This document shows, piece by piece, positions 35,819 through 47,028 of a DNA stretch of 64,000 nucleotides. How positions within the stretch are numbered: the first letter of the stretch is position 1; each line of letters starts with the position of its first letter. The notes below the pieces were generated by a model. The model searched no databases, was not told the origin of the DNA, and saw only the letters and a list, made by a program, of their open reading frames with translations. The DNA is taken from positions 1 to 64,000 of the forward strand of contig CALGNZ010000036.1 in NCBI GenBank assembly GCA_937957915.1, in the 5' to 3' direction. Made by a program: the position numbers and the translations under genes. Origin of the DNA: an uncultured Granulosicoccaceae bacterium (GTDB taxonomy: Bacteria; Pseudomonadota; Gammaproteobacteria; Granulosicoccales; Granulosicoccaceae).

Positions 35819-38800
35819 TCAGGCCGCGGTTTTCAGTGTGGACAAGAGTGCCGTTAACTCCGCGGCCTTGGGTGTAACCAGCCAGAACCGGGCACTTAAG
35901 CCGTAGAAGTTGTCGATCAGCTCCCTGGCCCATTCACTGTCGGTGTGGGCAATGTGGGCTTCAAGCAATCCTTCAAGCACATGGCGATAAGCTTCCATTG
36001 ATTCGGAGTGGATTCTCTGGATATCGATTAACTCGTGGTTGTAGCGATCCACAAACAGATTGTTGCGATCAAACACAAACGCAAAGCCTCCGGTCATACC
36101 GGCGCCGAAGTTGACGCCTGTTTCGCCCAGTACCGCGATACAACCGCCGGTCATATACTCGCAGGCATGATCACCTGCGCCCTCGACCACGGCAGTTGCA
36201 CCGGAGTTTCTAACCGCAAAGCGTTCGCCGGCCAGTCCGGCTGCATAGAGCTCGCCGCCAGTGGCACCATACAAACAGGTGTTGCCAATAATCGGTGATT
36301 CATTACCCGGGAAACGCGATCCTGCCGGAGGCCGAATGACAATCTTGCCGCCAGCCATACCCTTACCCACGTAGTCATTGGCGTCACCGTGCAAGGTCAA
36401 ATTTAAGCCGCCGGCGTTCCATACACCAAAGCTCTGGCCTGCGGTGCCGTGCATTTCAATATTGAGCGGTGCATCGCTCATACCGAGGTTACCGTGATTT
36501 TTCGCAATTTCGCCTGACAGCCGTGCGCCGATGGAGCGATTGGTATTTTTGATGTCAAACGAAAAGTCACCGCCGGTTTTAGCTTCAATCGCAGGCAAAC
36601 ATTTTTCTACCATGTGAGTCGCAAGTTCTGCCTTGTCGAATGGCCTGTTGCGTTGTTGGGTGCAATAGCGCGGCGCCTCTCGTGATATGCCTCCGTTAGA
36701 CAGCACCTGACTCAGGTTAATTTTTGCATGACGCGCTGAGGTACCCTGATTCTGTTTTAATAGATCGGTGCGGCCAATGATCTCGTTCAGGTTGCGCACA
36801 CCGAGGTCTGCCATATGCTGTCGCACGTCTTCTGCAACAAACGTCATATAGTTGATCACCTTGTCGACGTCACCACGAAAATGCTTCATACGCAGCACTT
36901 TGTGTTGCGTTGCGACACCGGTAGCGCAATTGTTGAGGTGGCAGATTCGCAGAAATTTACAGCCCATGGCTATCATTGGGCCGGTGCCAAAGCCGAATGT
37001 TTCCGCGCCAAGAAGTGCGGCCTTTACGACATCGAGGCCGGTTTTTAAACCACCATCGGTTTGCACACGGACTTTGTCGCGCAGGTTATTTGCCCGAAGT
37101 ATCTGGTGTGTCTCCGACAGGCCGAGTTCCCACGGTGAGCCTGCATACTTGACGCTGGTCAATGGCGAAGCGCCGGTTCCGCCGTCGTAGCCACTGATGG
37201 TAATCAGATCTGCATAGGCTTTGGCGACACCGGCGGCTATGGTGCCTACACCGGCTTCAGCCACCAGCTTTACCGATACCAGGGCTTCAGGATTAACCTG
37301 CTTTAAATCAAATATTAGTTGTGCCAGATCCTCAATAGAGTAGATATCATGGTGTGGTGGCGGTGATATCAGTGATACCCCCGGCATCGAGTACCTTAGT
37401 GAGGCGATGGTTTCGTTGACCTTGTGGCCTGGCAACTGACCACCTTCTCCGGGCTTTGCACCCTGCGCAATTTTGATTTGTATCACTTCGGCGCTGGTCA
37501 GGTAGTGAGGGGTGACACCAAAGCGGCCCGACGCTACCTGTTTGATCTTTGAAACCTTGTTCGTACCATAGCGTGCAGGGTCTTCGCCGCCTTCACCGGA
37601 ATTGGATCTTGCGCCCAGGGTGTTCATCGCCTCAGCGAGTGTTTCATGTGCTTCCGGTGACAGCGCGCCGAGTGACATGCCGGCAGAGTCAAAGCGTTTG
37701 ATAATGTCTGCTACGGGTTCTACTTCTTCCAGTGGTACTGTTTTCCCACTGCCATTTAAAGACAGCAAATCACGTAGGGTGGTCGGTTGTCGTTCGTCGA
37801 CCAGATTTGCATACTTTTTATAGTCGCTGTAGTCACCGCTGCTGACTGCTTCCTGCAAGGTGGTGACAACGTCCGGGTTGTAGGCGTGGTATTCGCCACC
37901 TTCGATATATTTTAACAATCCGCCCTGTGAGATTTTTTTTCGCTTGTTGAATGCCAGTTTTGCCAGTAGCTGGCTATCAGCCTGCAGGTCATCGTAATCG
38001 GCGCCCTGAATGCGACTAACAGTGCCCTTAAAGCACTGCCTGACGATATCATCGTGTAGCCCGACTATTTCAAACAACTGTGCTCCACGGTAGCTTGCAA
38101 CCGTTGAGATCCCCATCTTTGATAAAACTTTCAACAAGCCTTTGTTGATGCCCTTGCGATAATTTTGTTCCAGTTTTGGCAGGTCGTTGCTGCTCAGTTC
38201 ACTGCGTCTGACCATGCCCTGAATTATTTCATATGAAAGGTACGGGTAAATGCAAGTCGCGCCATAACCAATCAGTACTGCCATATGATGGGCGTCTCTG
38301 GCAGTGCCGGTTTCGACGACAATATTGCTATCGCAACGTAGTCCACTTTCGATCAGCGCGTGGTGTACAGCACCGGTAGCAAGCAGGGCATGGACTGGAA
38401 GTTTATGCGGCTGCAAGTCGCGATCGCTAAGCACAATGACCACTGATTCGCTCTTCACCGCGTCAACTGCAGTGGTGGCGATGTCGGTGATGGCTTGCTC
38501 GAGATTTTTTTCGGTCGGGTCGTAGTTGAGGTCAATCAGCTGATGGTGGTACTCGTGTTCGTCATTCATTGCCAGCAGCGTTTCGTATTTCTCTCGCGAC
38601 AATACGGGGGAGCGTACCAGCAGGCGTCGCGCGTGGTCGACGGTTTCCTTAAAGATGTTTTGCTCAGCCCCCAAACAGGTTTCAAGCGACATCACGATAG
38701 CTTCACGCAATGGATCTATTGGCGGGTTAGTCACCTGAGCAAACTGCTGACGGAAGTTTTCGTACAGTGATCGTACTTGACTGGATAGCACGGGAAACGG

Positions 38801-40297
38801 TGTGTCGTCACCCATTGAACCGACCGCTTCCTGCGCCTCTTCAGCGAGCACACGCACAATTTGATCACGCTCTTCGAACGATACGCCAAACATTTTTTCA
38901 TAGATCTGCAGGTGCTTATCACCCATGACCGGCGTTGACGGCGGGGTATCTCGCAGACGTGAGCGCAGATGCCGAGAGTGCTTTTGCAGCCATTTTGCAT
39001 AGGGACGCTGGGTCTTGAGCCAGTCGTCGATTTGTTCCGGTTGCATGACATCACCGGTTTCGGTGTCAATCGCAAACATTTGCCCGGGCCTGACACGGCC
39101 TTTAGCGACGACATCCTCTGCAGCGTAATCGCAGACACCCGTTTCGGACGCGAGGGTTATCTGCCGATCGCGAGTAATTACATAACGGGCAGGGCGCAGA
39201 CCATTGCGATCGAGCACGCAGGCAGCATAGCGACCGTCTGTCAGTACTACCCCTGCGGGTCCGTCCCAGGGTTCCATATGCATCGAGGCGTATTCAAGCC
39301 AGGCCCGCATATCAGGATCCGTTGAATTCATGTTGTGCCAAGCCGGTGGCAGTAATAGTCGCATCGCATGAAAGATATCCATGCCGCCAGCCAGGAGTAC
39401 CTCGAGCATATTGTCCAGTGACATTGAATCGGAACCGGACATCGAGACCAGCGGCTGCAATTCCTGTAGTTCTGGCAACAGTTCACTGTGAAACTTGCTG
39501 GCGCGTGCGTTGGCCCAGTTTCGGTTGCCGCGAATGGTGTTAATCTCACCGTTGTGGGCGAGATATCGGAATGGCTGTGCAAGTCGCCACTGCGGCATGG
39601 TGTTGGTCGAAAAACGCTGGTGGAACACCGCGATTCTTGATTTCAGAGTGGGATCGTTCAGGTCCTGATAAAACTCAGGCAACCGATAGGGCATCATCAG
39701 CCCTTTGTATAAGATGACATCTGCGGACAGCGAGCAAACAAAGAAATCCGGATCTTCAGCACGCAGCTCGATTTCTGCTTTTCGCCTTGCCACAAACAGG
39801 TTGCGATTAAATTCGGCTGTATCCATATGCCGAGGTGCGGTGACGAATAACTGTTCGATGTCAGGCATTGATTTAGTAGCTTCGAGACCACAGGCATCAA
39901 CGTTTATTGGCACTTTGCGCCAACCGTCAACGGTTAGCTGACGTGATTCGATATGTGCGACTAATGCGCGTCTGGCTTTTTCCGCCAGCCGTGTGTCACG
40001 GCTCAGAAATATCATGCCGGTGGCAAAGTGACGCCCCGGTTTAAAGCCGCACTCAAGGGCTTTAGCGCGTAAAAATGCGTCCGGTTTTTTCAGCAACAGA
40101 CCACAGCCATCGCCTGACTTGCCGTCAGCAGCAACTGCACCGCGGTGAGTCATTCTGCCGAGCGCCTGGACGGCGGATTTCACTAACTGATGGGTGGATT
40201 CACCATCGATCTGTGCAATTAATCCAAAGCCGCAATTGTCATGCTCGAAGTCAGGCCGATACAGCCCGTTTTTCGCCAGTGCATCCAGTGCGTTCAT
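35819..40297 (-). CDS. gltB: Glutamate synthase (NADPH) large subunit
   Basis: GltB transfers the amide of glutamine to 2-oxoglutarate. The 1492-residue product has a 21-residue propeptide before the nucleophile Cys22 ([11 protein letters not shown]), the type II glutaminase domain, the FMN-binding synthase domain with the 3Fe-4S cysteine cluster ([14 protein letters not shown]) and the C-terminal beta-helix (GXXGXXXG repeats, [17 protein letters not shown]). Its partner gltD is not adjacent but about 14.6 kb away; a DamX-like gene sits upstream, as in Pseudomonas. Confidence 0.97.
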   Translation of the reverse strand: MNALDALAKNGLYRPDFEHDNCGFGLIAQIDGESTHQLVKSAVQALGRMTHRGAVAADGKSGDGCGLLLKKPDAFLRAKALECGFKPGRHFATGMIFLSRDTRLAEKARRALVAHIESRQLTVDGWRKVPINVDACGLEATKSMPDIEQLFVTAPRHMDTAEFNRNLFVARRKAEIELRAEDPDFFVCSLSADVILYKGLMMPYRLPEFYQDLNDPTLKSRIAVFHQRFSTNTMPQWRLAQPFRYLAHNGEINTIRGNRNWANARASKFHSELLPELQELQPLVSMSGSDSMSLDNMLEVLLAGGMDIFHAMRLLLPPAWHNMNSTDPDMRAWLEYASMHMEPWDGPAGVVLTDGRYAACVLDRNGLRPARYVITRDRQITLASETGVCDYAAEDVVAKGRVRPGQMFAIDTETGDVMQPEQIDDWLKTQRPYAKWLQKHSRHLRSRLRDTPPSTPVMGDKHLQIYEKMFGVSFEERDQIVRVLAEEAQEAVGSMGDDTPFPVLSSQVRSLYENFRQQFAQVTNPPIDPLREAIVMSLETCLGAEQNIFKETVDHARRLLVRSPVLSREKYETLLAMNDEHEYHHQLIDLNYDPTEKNLEQAITDIATTAVDAVKSESVVIVLSDRDLQPHKLPVHALLATGAVHHALIESGLRCDSNIVVETGTARDAHHMAVLIGYGATCIYPYLSYEIIQGMVRRSELSSNDLPKLEQNYRKGINKGLLKVLSKMGISTVASYRGAQLFEIVGLHDDIVRQCFKGTVSRIQGADYDDLQADSQLLAKLAFNKRKKISQGGLLKYIEGGEYHAYNPDVVTTLQEAVSSGDYSDYKKYANLVDERQPTTLRDLLSLNGSGKTVPLEEVEPVADIIKRFDSAGMSLGALSPEAHETLAEAMNTLGARSNSGEGGEDPARYGTNKVSKIKQVASGRFGVTPHYLTSAEVIQIKIAQGAKPGEGGQLPGHKVNETIASLRYSMPGVSLISPPPHHDIYSIEDLAQLIFDLKQVNPEALVSVKLVAEAGVGTIAAGVAKAYADLITISGYDGGTGASPLTSVKYAGSPWELGLSETHQILRANNLRDKVRVQTDGGLKTGLDVVKAALLGAETFGFGTGPMIAMGCKFLRICHLNNCATGVATQHKVLRMKHFRGDVDKVINYMTFVAEDVRQHMADLGVRNLNEIIGRTDLLKQNQGTSARHAKINLSQVLSNGGISREAPRYCTQQRNRPFDKAELATHMVEKCLPAIEAKTGGDFSFDIKNTNRSIGARLSGEIAKNHGNLGMSDAPLNIEMHGTAGQSFGVWNAGGLNLTLHGDANDYVGKGMAGGKIVIRPPAGSRFPGNESPIIGNTCLYGATGGELYAAGLAGERFAVRNSGATAVVEGAGDHACEYMTGGCIAVLGETGVNFGAGMTGGFAFVFDRNNLFVDRYNHELIDIQRIHSESMEAYRHVLEGLLEAHIAHTDSEWARELIDNFYGLSARFWLVTPKAAELTALLSTLKTAA

Positions 40298-40567
40298 AGA
40301 GTTTTTCGGTGTGTAAAGAGACAGGTTTGAAAACGCGGCTTACAACAGGTAAGTCCGCAACCAGGGATGTGGCGATTAGCCAATCTAATCAATAGAGTTT
40401 AGACCGTGGTACTGCGAAGTGTGGGGATGAATTTGCGAATTAAGGAGGGAGAGTCATTAAGCTGGGAGAGCTGCGGGTAGACGAAGGCGCACTGATAGAT
40501 GATCGAAGCTGGTGTTTTGAAACACACCGTCGTTGCCGGATTCACCGGCAACGACACCGGTAGTTGG

Positions 40568-42619
40568 TTACTGCGGGTTTTTCTTGATTGCCGCCTGAAG
40601 GTCACTGATTGGACGAATCCAGACACCGAATCGCTTTAAATCTTTTGGCATCTGTTCAACTGCGTTGACCGCCTCGGTGCGTGTTTTATACAGGCCACTG
40701 AGCAGCCCGAATACGGGATTCTGGCTCTCGGTGGTACGAAATGGGTAGATGGCAACCGGTGATTCGGAAATACCCTGAGCCAGTTCGAGAATATAGTTGC
40801 GTTCACGTGAAGTCGCCAGTTGAACGGTGAAGTGGGTTGGTTCCTGAAAAAGTACCCAGCGCTCATTCTCAACAGCCCGCAGAACGGCCGGTGATGCTGG
40901 CGCGCTTTGCTCAGCGGCATTGCCACTGTCGGTTGTTTCGTTGCCAACCGATGGTAATGGTACCGCCACCCCATTGTCGTTAGACAATGCATCGGTGTCG
41001 GTCAGCGTACCGATATCAACCTTTTCGCTGGCAGCGACGGTAGGTTGAACCGTTGTTATCGCGACACCGTTGTTGCGGCTGGTAACAGGCTGGCTGCTGT
41101 CGGATGCATTCGCATCTTCGGAGCTTGCGACCACTGTTTCAGACACCGCTGTGTCTTCGGTGCTGGTTGCTGTTGCATCAGTGTCTGCGACGTCCTGATC
41201 GGCATTTTTGTCTGTTGATGGCGCCACTTGCACTACTTCTTCAACCTGCTCCGTAGCCTGTGTGACTGCTTGCTCTGCAGCGTTCGCAGCCTCAGTAGCC
41301 AGACTGGCGGCAGATTCTTCCGATTCACCGGTCGTCAGTGGTTCCGATGCAGCATCGCTTGCTGTGTCTTGCCCGGCGTTGTTCAGTGTGCCCTGTGCTG
41401 AATTGATCAGAGAGTCTTGTGCTTCATTCACCACTGACTGCGCAGCGTTGGTGGCGTCATCCGCGTTGGACGCCACAGTATCACCCGCTGATTGCAGCAA
41501 GCTGGTACCAGAGTTCCCTTCGCTATTTTGTAAGTCTGTCTCTGTCAGATCCTTTATTGCGCTATTCAGATCGTCGCCGGATTGGGCGACGCCTTCGCTG
41601 GTTTCGCCTGACGACAGGGTGCTGGTATCAGCGTCGTCATCGACGAGTTTAATTTCAACCGGCGCATTGGCAACAATTGTCGGTGGGTTTACCTTGACGA
41701 CCTGACTGGAGTCGTCTCCGCCGATGAACATCGATAAGCCCCAGGCGATAAGACCGACGGCAGCTGTACCAAGCGCCACCAGAGGCCACCCGATTGCTGC
41801 AAACAAACCACCGCCTGCTTTGCCGGCAGCAGCATTCGCATAGACGGTGTTGAGATAGTGCGCAGCGCCGGTATTCACCGCTGCGGGCAACCCTGCGCTT
41901 TCGCGATGAATTTTGGAGAGGGCTTTTTCGGTGAAAGGAAATACATCTGTGTGACCGGCGTGGTTCAGCCTGGAAGACAGGTAATCTCTCATTTGTGGTT
42001 CTGATAAAGCCGACACAGTCGATACTGACGGATCGAATGTCATGCCGTCGTACTCGCGTGCGATTGCCTCGAGGCTGGATTTAAGTTTGGCTTCGCCAGT
42101 TAGCAGCAATCTGGCCGTGATGTCTCCGTCAGCGTTGAACTCTGACATGATGTTGATCAGCTCGGAGATTTCTTCGACGGGAGCAAGATGCGCATCATCA
42201 ATGGCCAGTAACACACTAAACTGCTGCTCGTTCAGAGCAGCGAATTCGGGTACCAGCGATTCAACCAGATCCGTCATGTTATCGGACTGTTCGCCACCCA
42301 GTTGGTTAAGTACAGCGGTCAGGAATGCTTCTGCTACAAATCCGTCGCTGCCTTTGGCGACGAAAGGTTTGATGCTGTTTTTGCAGTGTTTAATTAGCTG
42401 CGAAAGCAGCACAGTTTTACCTGCGCCGGTTTCTCCCAACAGCAGATGCACGGATTCGCCGAATCGTGTGTGTTGCTCGAGCGATGCACGCGTTTTTTGC
42501 ATGGCCGAGTCGGTAAAACGATGAGGTTTTTTTCCGTCTACAAATGGCTGCTCACCAAGCCCCAGTTCCCTGAGGGTGTCTTCGTGCAGTATTGCAGTTG
42601 CAGTCGCTTCATCAGCCAT
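40568..42619 (-). CDS. DamX-like AAA-ATPase with SPOR domain
   Basis: The 683-residue inner-membrane protein has an N-terminal ExeA-like AAA domain (Walker A LLGETGAGKT, Walker B LLAIDDAH, about 20-260), one membrane helix (LVALGTAAVGLIAWGLSMFIGG, about 290-310), a long Ala/Asp/Ser/Thr/Glu-rich periplasmic linker, and a C-terminal SPOR domain (HFTVQLATSRERNYILELAQ..., about 595-683) that binds denuded peptidoglycan at the septum. Position between aroB and gltB matches damX. The full ATPase domain is the Pseudomonas-type architecture, absent from E. coli DamX. ATG 42619 (MADEATATAIL) is the best start. Confidence 0.85.
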   Translation of the reverse strand: MADEATATAILHEDTLRELGLGEQPFVDGKKPHRFTDSAMQKTRASLEQHTRFGESVHLLLGETGAGKTVLLSQLIKHCKNSIKPFVAKGSDGFVAEAFLTAVLNQLGGEQSDNMTDLVESLVPEFAALNEQQFSVLLAIDDAHLAPVEEISELINIMSEFNADGDITARLLLTGEAKLKSSLEAIAREYDGMTFDPSVSTVSALSEPQMRDYLSSRLNHAGHTDVFPFTEKALSKIHRESAGLPAAVNTGAAHYLNTVYANAAAGKAGGGLFAAIGWPLVALGTAAVGLIAWGLSMFIGGDDSSQVVKVNPPTIVANAPVEIKLVDDDADTSTLSSGETSEGVAQSGDDLNSAIKDLTETDLQNSEGNSGTSLLQSAGDTVASNADDATNAAQSVVNEAQDSLINSAQGTLNNAGQDTASDAASEPLTTGESEESAASLATEAANAAEQAVTQATEQVEEVVQVAPSTDKNADQDVADTDATATSTEDTAVSETVVASSEDANASDSSQPVTSRNNGVAITTVQPTVAASEKVDIGTLTDTDALSNDNGVAVPLPSVGNETTDSGNAAEQSAPASPAVLRAVENERWVLFQEPTHFTVQLATSRERNYILELAQGISESPVAIYPFRTTESQNPVFGLLSGLYKTRTEAVNAVEQMPKDLKRFGVWIRPISDLQAAIKKNPQ

Positions 42620-43023
42620 GGTCAACCCCGTTCTGTGTATGCGTTCTATATCGAATGATGCAGAAATCAAATTGTGGCGCAAACATACGGGTGTGCGGGC
42701 AGGCTCAGCTGCTCAACAACTGGTGGCGGAGAGAGCTGGCCACGCCATGCGGTGTAGCGGACACCACGTTACGCTTTACGATTGTCTGCCTGCTACTAAA
42801 GACTCTAATACAGAAGCAATCAATAGCAAGGACAGATTAACCGAAGTGTAAGGTAGGTTGGCATCGACAGCAACGTTGGCATTGCAGCTTAGTCAGATTT
42901 TCCAGCAAAAATTTCTACATTTGCAACGCGGGTTGGGAAGTAGCGAGTGCGATGGCAGATGCCTGCTGCGGTTGATGTACTGACCCTTTGATTGCTGCAA
43001 ATCTGAAATACCCTGATGAAAGA
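42620..43023 (-). other. Intergenic region between aroB and the DamX-like gene
   Basis: About 400 bp without a gene. In most relatives aroB and damX are close, so the gap is longer than usual. I saw no strong hairpin with T run; a damX-like promoter is presumably present. Confidence 0.35.
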
Positions 43024-44109
43024 TCAGGTTTTGCTGAAGCATTCCTGCAGAAAGCTGAGCAGCCGGTTGTGTTCATGACCTTTACTGAGAAATGATTCAC
43101 CGATATCTTTCATGAGCACAAGCGTTAAAACATCGTCGCGTACTTTTTTATCGCGACGCATTAAGTCGTAACATTGCTTGGCGGTCATGTTTTGAGGAGG
43201 CTGCACAGGCAGCCCGACTTCGCTAAAAATTGCTTCTATTTCCCGTACTTTGGTTGACTCCATGTAGCCATGGGAAGCAGAAAACCTGGCAGCCATACAC
43301 ATGCCGGCAGCTATTGCTTCGCCGTGCAGCCAAACACCGTATCCGGTAGCGGTTTCTATGGCATGGCCAAACGTGTGCCCGAGATTCAGCAACGCGCGCT
43401 GCCCCTGTTCGCGTTCGTCGGCAGAGACAATGCGTGCCTTGTTTTCACAACTACGCCGCACAGCTTCTGCGAGTGAATGACGCTCGAGTGCGAGCAATTG
43501 CGGTAGCTCTGATTTTATCCATGAAAAAAAGTCGACATCATCTATCAATCCGTACTTGATCACCTCGGCGAGCCCCGCTTTAAACTCACGAACTGGTAAT
43601 GTCTGCAGCGTGTCCATATCGGCGATGACACACTGCGGTTGGTGGAAAGCGCCGATCATATTCTTGCCGAGGGCATGATTGACACCTGTTTTGCCGCCGA
43701 CAGATGAGTCAACCTGAGCCAGCAGTGTCGTGGGTACTTGTATAAACGCGACACCACGCTGGTACGCTGCTGCAGCGAATCCGCAAATGTCTCCCACTAC
43801 GCCACCGCCGAGTGCGATCAGCGTGCAATTGCGATCAAAGTTCTGCTTCAGTAGCTCATCAAAAATCAGGTTGACGGTATCGAGGTTTTTGTTCGCTTCA
43901 CCGGCGGGTAAACACACCGTTGCGGTGTTAAATTCACCGAGGCATGCAAGCAAGGGTTGCAGATAGTGCTGTCTGGTGTTGTCATCGCAGACGACTAACA
44001 CATTGCGACCGGCGATGTGATCTCGATAGATCTCGGTGCGCGAGATGATGTCCGTATCGATGATGATCGGGTAGCTGCGTTCACCCAGATCTACAGTGAC
44101 TGTGCTCAC
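43024..44109 (-). CDS. aroB: 3-dehydroquinate synthase
   Basis: AroB makes 3-dehydroquinate from DAHP in the shikimate pathway, using NAD and a divalent metal. The 361-residue product has the NAD-site GGGVVGDICGFAAAAYQRG, VPTTLLAQVDSSVGGKTGVN, KAGLAEVIKYG, and the metal ligands in LNLGHTFGHAIE and WLHGEAIAAGM. It follows aroK by 3 nt and is cotranscribed with it. Confidence 0.97.
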   Translation of the reverse strand: MSTVTVDLGERSYPIIIDTDIISRTEIYRDHIAGRNVLVVCDDNTRQHYLQPLLACLGEFNTATVCLPAGEANKNLDTVNLIFDELLKQNFDRNCTLIALGGGVVGDICGFAAAAYQRGVAFIQVPTTLLAQVDSSVGGKTGVNHALGKNMIGAFHQPQCVIADMDTLQTLPVREFKAGLAEVIKYGLIDDVDFFSWIKSELPQLLALERHSLAEAVRRSCENKARIVSADEREQGQRALLNLGHTFGHAIETATGYGVWLHGEAIAAGMCMAARFSASHGYMESTKVREIEAIFSEVGLPVQPPQNMTAKQCYDLMRRDKKVRDDVLTLVLMKDIGESFLSKGHEHNRLLSFLQECFSKT

Positions 44110-44112
44110 TTA

Positions 44113-44676
44113 TTATTCGCTTTTTTGTGCAATTGCTGTGGATTGTTTTTTTCTTTGCTGATCACTTTCCAGCTTTTCAACTTGTCTGCAGATGCGATCG
44201 ACTACGCGGCGATGTCGCTGTCGGCTCGTGCTGATGTGGATGTCAGCTACAGACCGATAGATTGGATCGCGATGGCGACTCATTTCAAGCAGGGTAGCGC
44301 GCGGGTCTGGTTGCTGTAGCAGAGGGCGCGAACTATTGCGAGAGGTTCGCTCAACCTGAACGTCGATATCGACATCGAGGAACACAACCGTACCGCGATT
44401 TTTCAGCCGAAGCCGGTTTTCGTCTCGCAGAACAGCGCCGCCACCTGTCGCAAGAATGATGTTCTGCTTCTTTGTCAGCAAATCAATCATGCGCGCTTCC
44501 CGACGTCTGAAGCCGGCTTCACCTTCAAAGTCGAAGATGGTCGGAATATCTACACCACAGGCACTTTCGATCTCGCGGTCGCTGTCGTAGAAAGGCCGAC
44601 ATAACCTGCGCGCGAGCTGGCGGCCGACGGTAGTTTTACCGGCGCCCATCGGTCCTATAAGAAAAATATTAGCCAT
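44113..44676 (-). CDS. aroK: Shikimate kinase
   Basis: Shikimate kinase phosphorylates shikimate at O3. The 187-residue product has the Walker A GPMGAGKTTVGR at the N terminus, the substrate-binding DSDREIE and GEAGFRRREA, the GGGAVLR motif, and the LID arginine region RPLLQQPDP. It starts its own transcription unit after the terminator behind pilQ and is followed directly by aroB. Confidence 0.95.
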   Translation of the reverse strand: MANIFLIGPMGAGKTTVGRQLARRLCRPFYDSDREIESACGVDIPTIFDFEGEAGFRRREARMIDLLTKKQNIILATGGGAVLRDENRLRLKNRGTVVFLDVDIDVQVERTSRNSSRPLLQQPDPRATLLEMSRHRDPIYRSVADIHISTSRQRHRRVVDRICRQVEKLESDQQRKKQSTAIAQKSE

Positions 44677-44730
44677 GGCGAACGAAGGGATTCATGGCAT
44701 AGACATTACAGCAATAAGACAAAAATTTCA

Positions 44731-44768
44731 GACAAAAAAAACCGCGGCAAGCCGCGGTTTTTTCTATT
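44731..44768 (-). terminator. Bidirectional-looking rho-independent terminator after pilQ
   Basis: ACCGCGGC-AA-GCCGCGGT forms a GC-rich 8-bp stem (44741-44758), flanked by eight A on the left and six T on the right. On the minus strand the hairpin is followed by eight T, so it should end pilMNOPQ transcription, 38 nt after the pilQ stop. Confidence 0.9.
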
Positions 44769-44796
44769 GGCAATGGGTGCCGACTGCTTGCCCTGA

Positions 44797-47028
44797 TTAA
44801 CGATCCAGAGCCGACTTGCCGTCGTTAACGATTTTAGGTGTTACGAAAACCAGTAGCTCGGTTTTGTCATCCTGTGACGAATTAAACTGAAACAACTTGC
44901 CAACCAGAGGAAGATCGCCGAAGAAAGGAATGGCGTCTCGTTGCTGAATAATTGTCTGTTCGTAAATACCACCGAGGACAACAGTTTCGCCGTTGGCTAC
45001 AAGCACCTGAGTGTTAACTTCTCTGGTATCGATACTGGGTATCTGATTAACGTCTGTGCCTACGAATTCACCAACACTGTCTTTGTTAACCGTCAAATCC
45101 ATGATAATACGCTCATCAGGTGTGATTTGAGGCTTAACCTTCAGTGCCAGCACTGCCTTTCTGAATGAAACAGAAGCGGCGCCGCTTGAGGTGGCTTCCC
45201 GGTACGGAATCTCCACACCCTGTTCGATGTAAGCTTCTCGTTGGTTAGCAGTTATCACACGTGGGCTGGAGATAACCTCACCGCGACCTTCTGCCTGCAT
45301 TGCAGATAACTCAAGTTCCAGCAACGTGCCGAAGGGGAGTTTTGCAAATGCCAGTGCAAGGCTGCCAGCGCGCGATGACGCAGGAAAGTTAACGTTAAAT
45401 CGTTCGTCGCCCAATTCGTCGTTGTTACCGAGGCTGGTAATGCCGTTCGAGTTGCCGCTGAGAATGAAGCCTTCGTTGTCGTTATTGGTGGTGTCGCGAT
45501 TAACCCCGAAACGTACACCCATTTCACGGTTAAAGTCGTCAGTCGCGATAACGATTCGTGACTCGATCAGAACCTGTCGAACCGGAATATCCAGTCGCGT
45601 GACCAGCGCCCGAACCTTGCCCAGTACATCACTGGTGTCATTAACCAGAATGGTGTTGGTTCGATCATCGATCGTCACGTTGCCGCGCTCTGACAGTACG
45701 CCGCCGGTTTCTGACTTGAGGATAGCTGCTACTTCACCGGCTTTCGCGTAGTTAACCTGGACGAATTCGGTTCGCAGTGGCTCGAGCTCAATCGCTTTTT
45801 GTGCGGCTTCTCGCTCTGCTGCTTCCTGAGCCGCAATTTCGCCGGTGGGCGCAACCATGACTACATTGCCTGAGCGACGCTTATCCAGGCCTTTTGTGCG
45901 CAGGATGATGTCAAGTGCCTGATCCCAGGGTACATTTTTCAGTCTCAGTGTCAGCTTGCCGGACACGCTGTCACTGACAACAATGTTCAGGTCAGTAAAG
46001 TCTGCCAGTAACTGCAACACCGAGCGGACTTCGATATCCTGAAAATTAAGCGACAATTCTTCTCCGGTGTAAACCGGGGTTGGCCCGATAGAAGGTGGAG
46101 GATTAAACATCGCTGTCTGATTGGAGTAATCGACACCCCGGTCAGCAGGATTGTAAGAGACGTTATCCATCTTCGGCTGTGGTGGAATAGTGGCATCCAC
46201 ATCAGCGGGGGCAGCCATCGGTGCGGCGTCCATGGTTGCATCAACGGGCGCATCATCTACATACTCCTGGATAGGCGCGCCGGTCTCTACGTCAATTTGC
46301 GATGGTTCGGACGTAGGTTCGATGTTCTCGATTTCAACCTGTTGCTGATCAATTTCCCGGTCTATCTGATCCGGATCGAAACCCAGTGGCAAATCTGCAG
46401 GCACCTCAATCATGGTTCCTTCATTAGCGACCGAGCCGGCTTGCGGTGCGACTTCGGCACCTTCGAACTTTGTTGGATCCAGTGGTCCTGACTCGTCAAT
46501 CAGCGCTTCGGATAAAGAACCTGCTGCGTCGCTGTCGCTGAGAGTAATCAGCAGGCGATTGCCATCGACCTGGGTTTCGTAATCCGCCATCGCGCCAAGG
46601 TTAAGGACTACGCGAGTGCGGTCGGCAGCTTCAACGATGTTGACACTTTCTATGTTGCCGACGCCCACTGGCACGATACGCTTTTCAAGTGCGTTAGTGG
46701 TACCGAGCAGATCAATTGCGATTCGTGCGGGTTCGTCGATGGAGAAAGTCGTCGGGTTACCCACTGACTCGCTCAATTTGAATGCGATTTGCTGCTGATT
46801 TCCCGGTAATGTCGTGTGTACAACATCGTCCAGTGTGGCGGCAAGTGCGCCGCCAGAGACAAGAGCGGTACTCATCGCGATGGCGAGCAGTCGCAGTTTG
46901 CCTGTATTAACCTTGCTGCAGACTGTTGGTTTATTCACCGTTGTTCTCCGTCGCGTCGTTGTTCTGTTTCTCGTTGTCTGGTCGAGCATTGTCTGGTCTA
47001 GCATTGCCTGGTCAGTCTTTACAATCAT
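44797..47028 (-). CDS. pilQ: Type IV pilus secretin PilQ
   Basis: PilQ forms the outer-membrane ring through which the pilus passes. The 743-residue product has an N-terminal extension with a Sec-type signal (LRLLAIAMSTALVSGGALAA, cleaved near residue 64), one clear AMIN peptidoglycan-binding domain (about 65-165), an acidic Pro-rich linker, the STN/N0 domain (SLNFQDIEVRSVLQLLADFT), an N1 domain and the secretin pore domain (LIESRIVIATDDFNREMGVRFG to VFVTPKIV). ATG 47028 overlaps the pilP stop by four bases. The signal peptide's n-region is unusually long because of a small tandem repeat. Confidence 0.94.
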   Translation of the reverse strand: MIVKTDQAMLDQTMLDQTTRNRTTTRRRTTVNKPTVCSKVNTGKLRLLAIAMSTALVSGGALAATLDDVVHTTLPGNQQQIAFKLSESVGNPTTFSIDEPARIAIDLLGTTNALEKRIVPVGVGNIESVNIVEAADRTRVVLNLGAMADYETQVDGNRLLITLSDSDAAGSLSEALIDESGPLDPTKFEGAEVAPQAGSVANEGTMIEVPADLPLGFDPDQIDREIDQQQVEIENIEPTSEPSQIDVETGAPIQEYVDDAPVDATMDAAPMAAPADVDATIPPQPKMDNVSYNPADRGVDYSNQTAMFNPPPSIGPTPVYTGEELSLNFQDIEVRSVLQLLADFTDLNIVVSDSVSGKLTLRLKNVPWDQALDIILRTKGLDKRRSGNVVMVAPTGEIAAQEAAEREAAQKAIELEPLRTEFVQVNYAKAGEVAAILKSETGGVLSERGNVTIDDRTNTILVNDTSDVLGKVRALVTRLDIPVRQVLIESRIVIATDDFNREMGVRFGVNRDTTNNDNEGFILSGNSNGITSLGNNDELGDERFNVNFPASSRAGSLALAFAKLPFGTLLELELSAMQAEGRGEVISSPRVITANQREAYIEQGVEIPYREATSSGAASVSFRKAVLALKVKPQITPDERIIMDLTVNKDSVGEFVGTDVNQIPSIDTREVNTQVLVANGETVVLGGIYEQTIIQQRDAIPFFGDLPLVGKLFQFNSSQDDKTELLVFVTPKIVNDGKSALDR
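46977..47020 (-). repeat. 15-bp tandem repeat in the pilQ 5' end
   Basis: The plus strand reads TCTGGTCGAGCATTG then TCTGGTCTAGCATTG then a partial third copy, encoding MLDQT/DQAML units in the region before the PilQ signal peptide. Copies differ by one base. Slippage here would change the start region of pilQ in steps of five residues. Confidence 0.65.
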
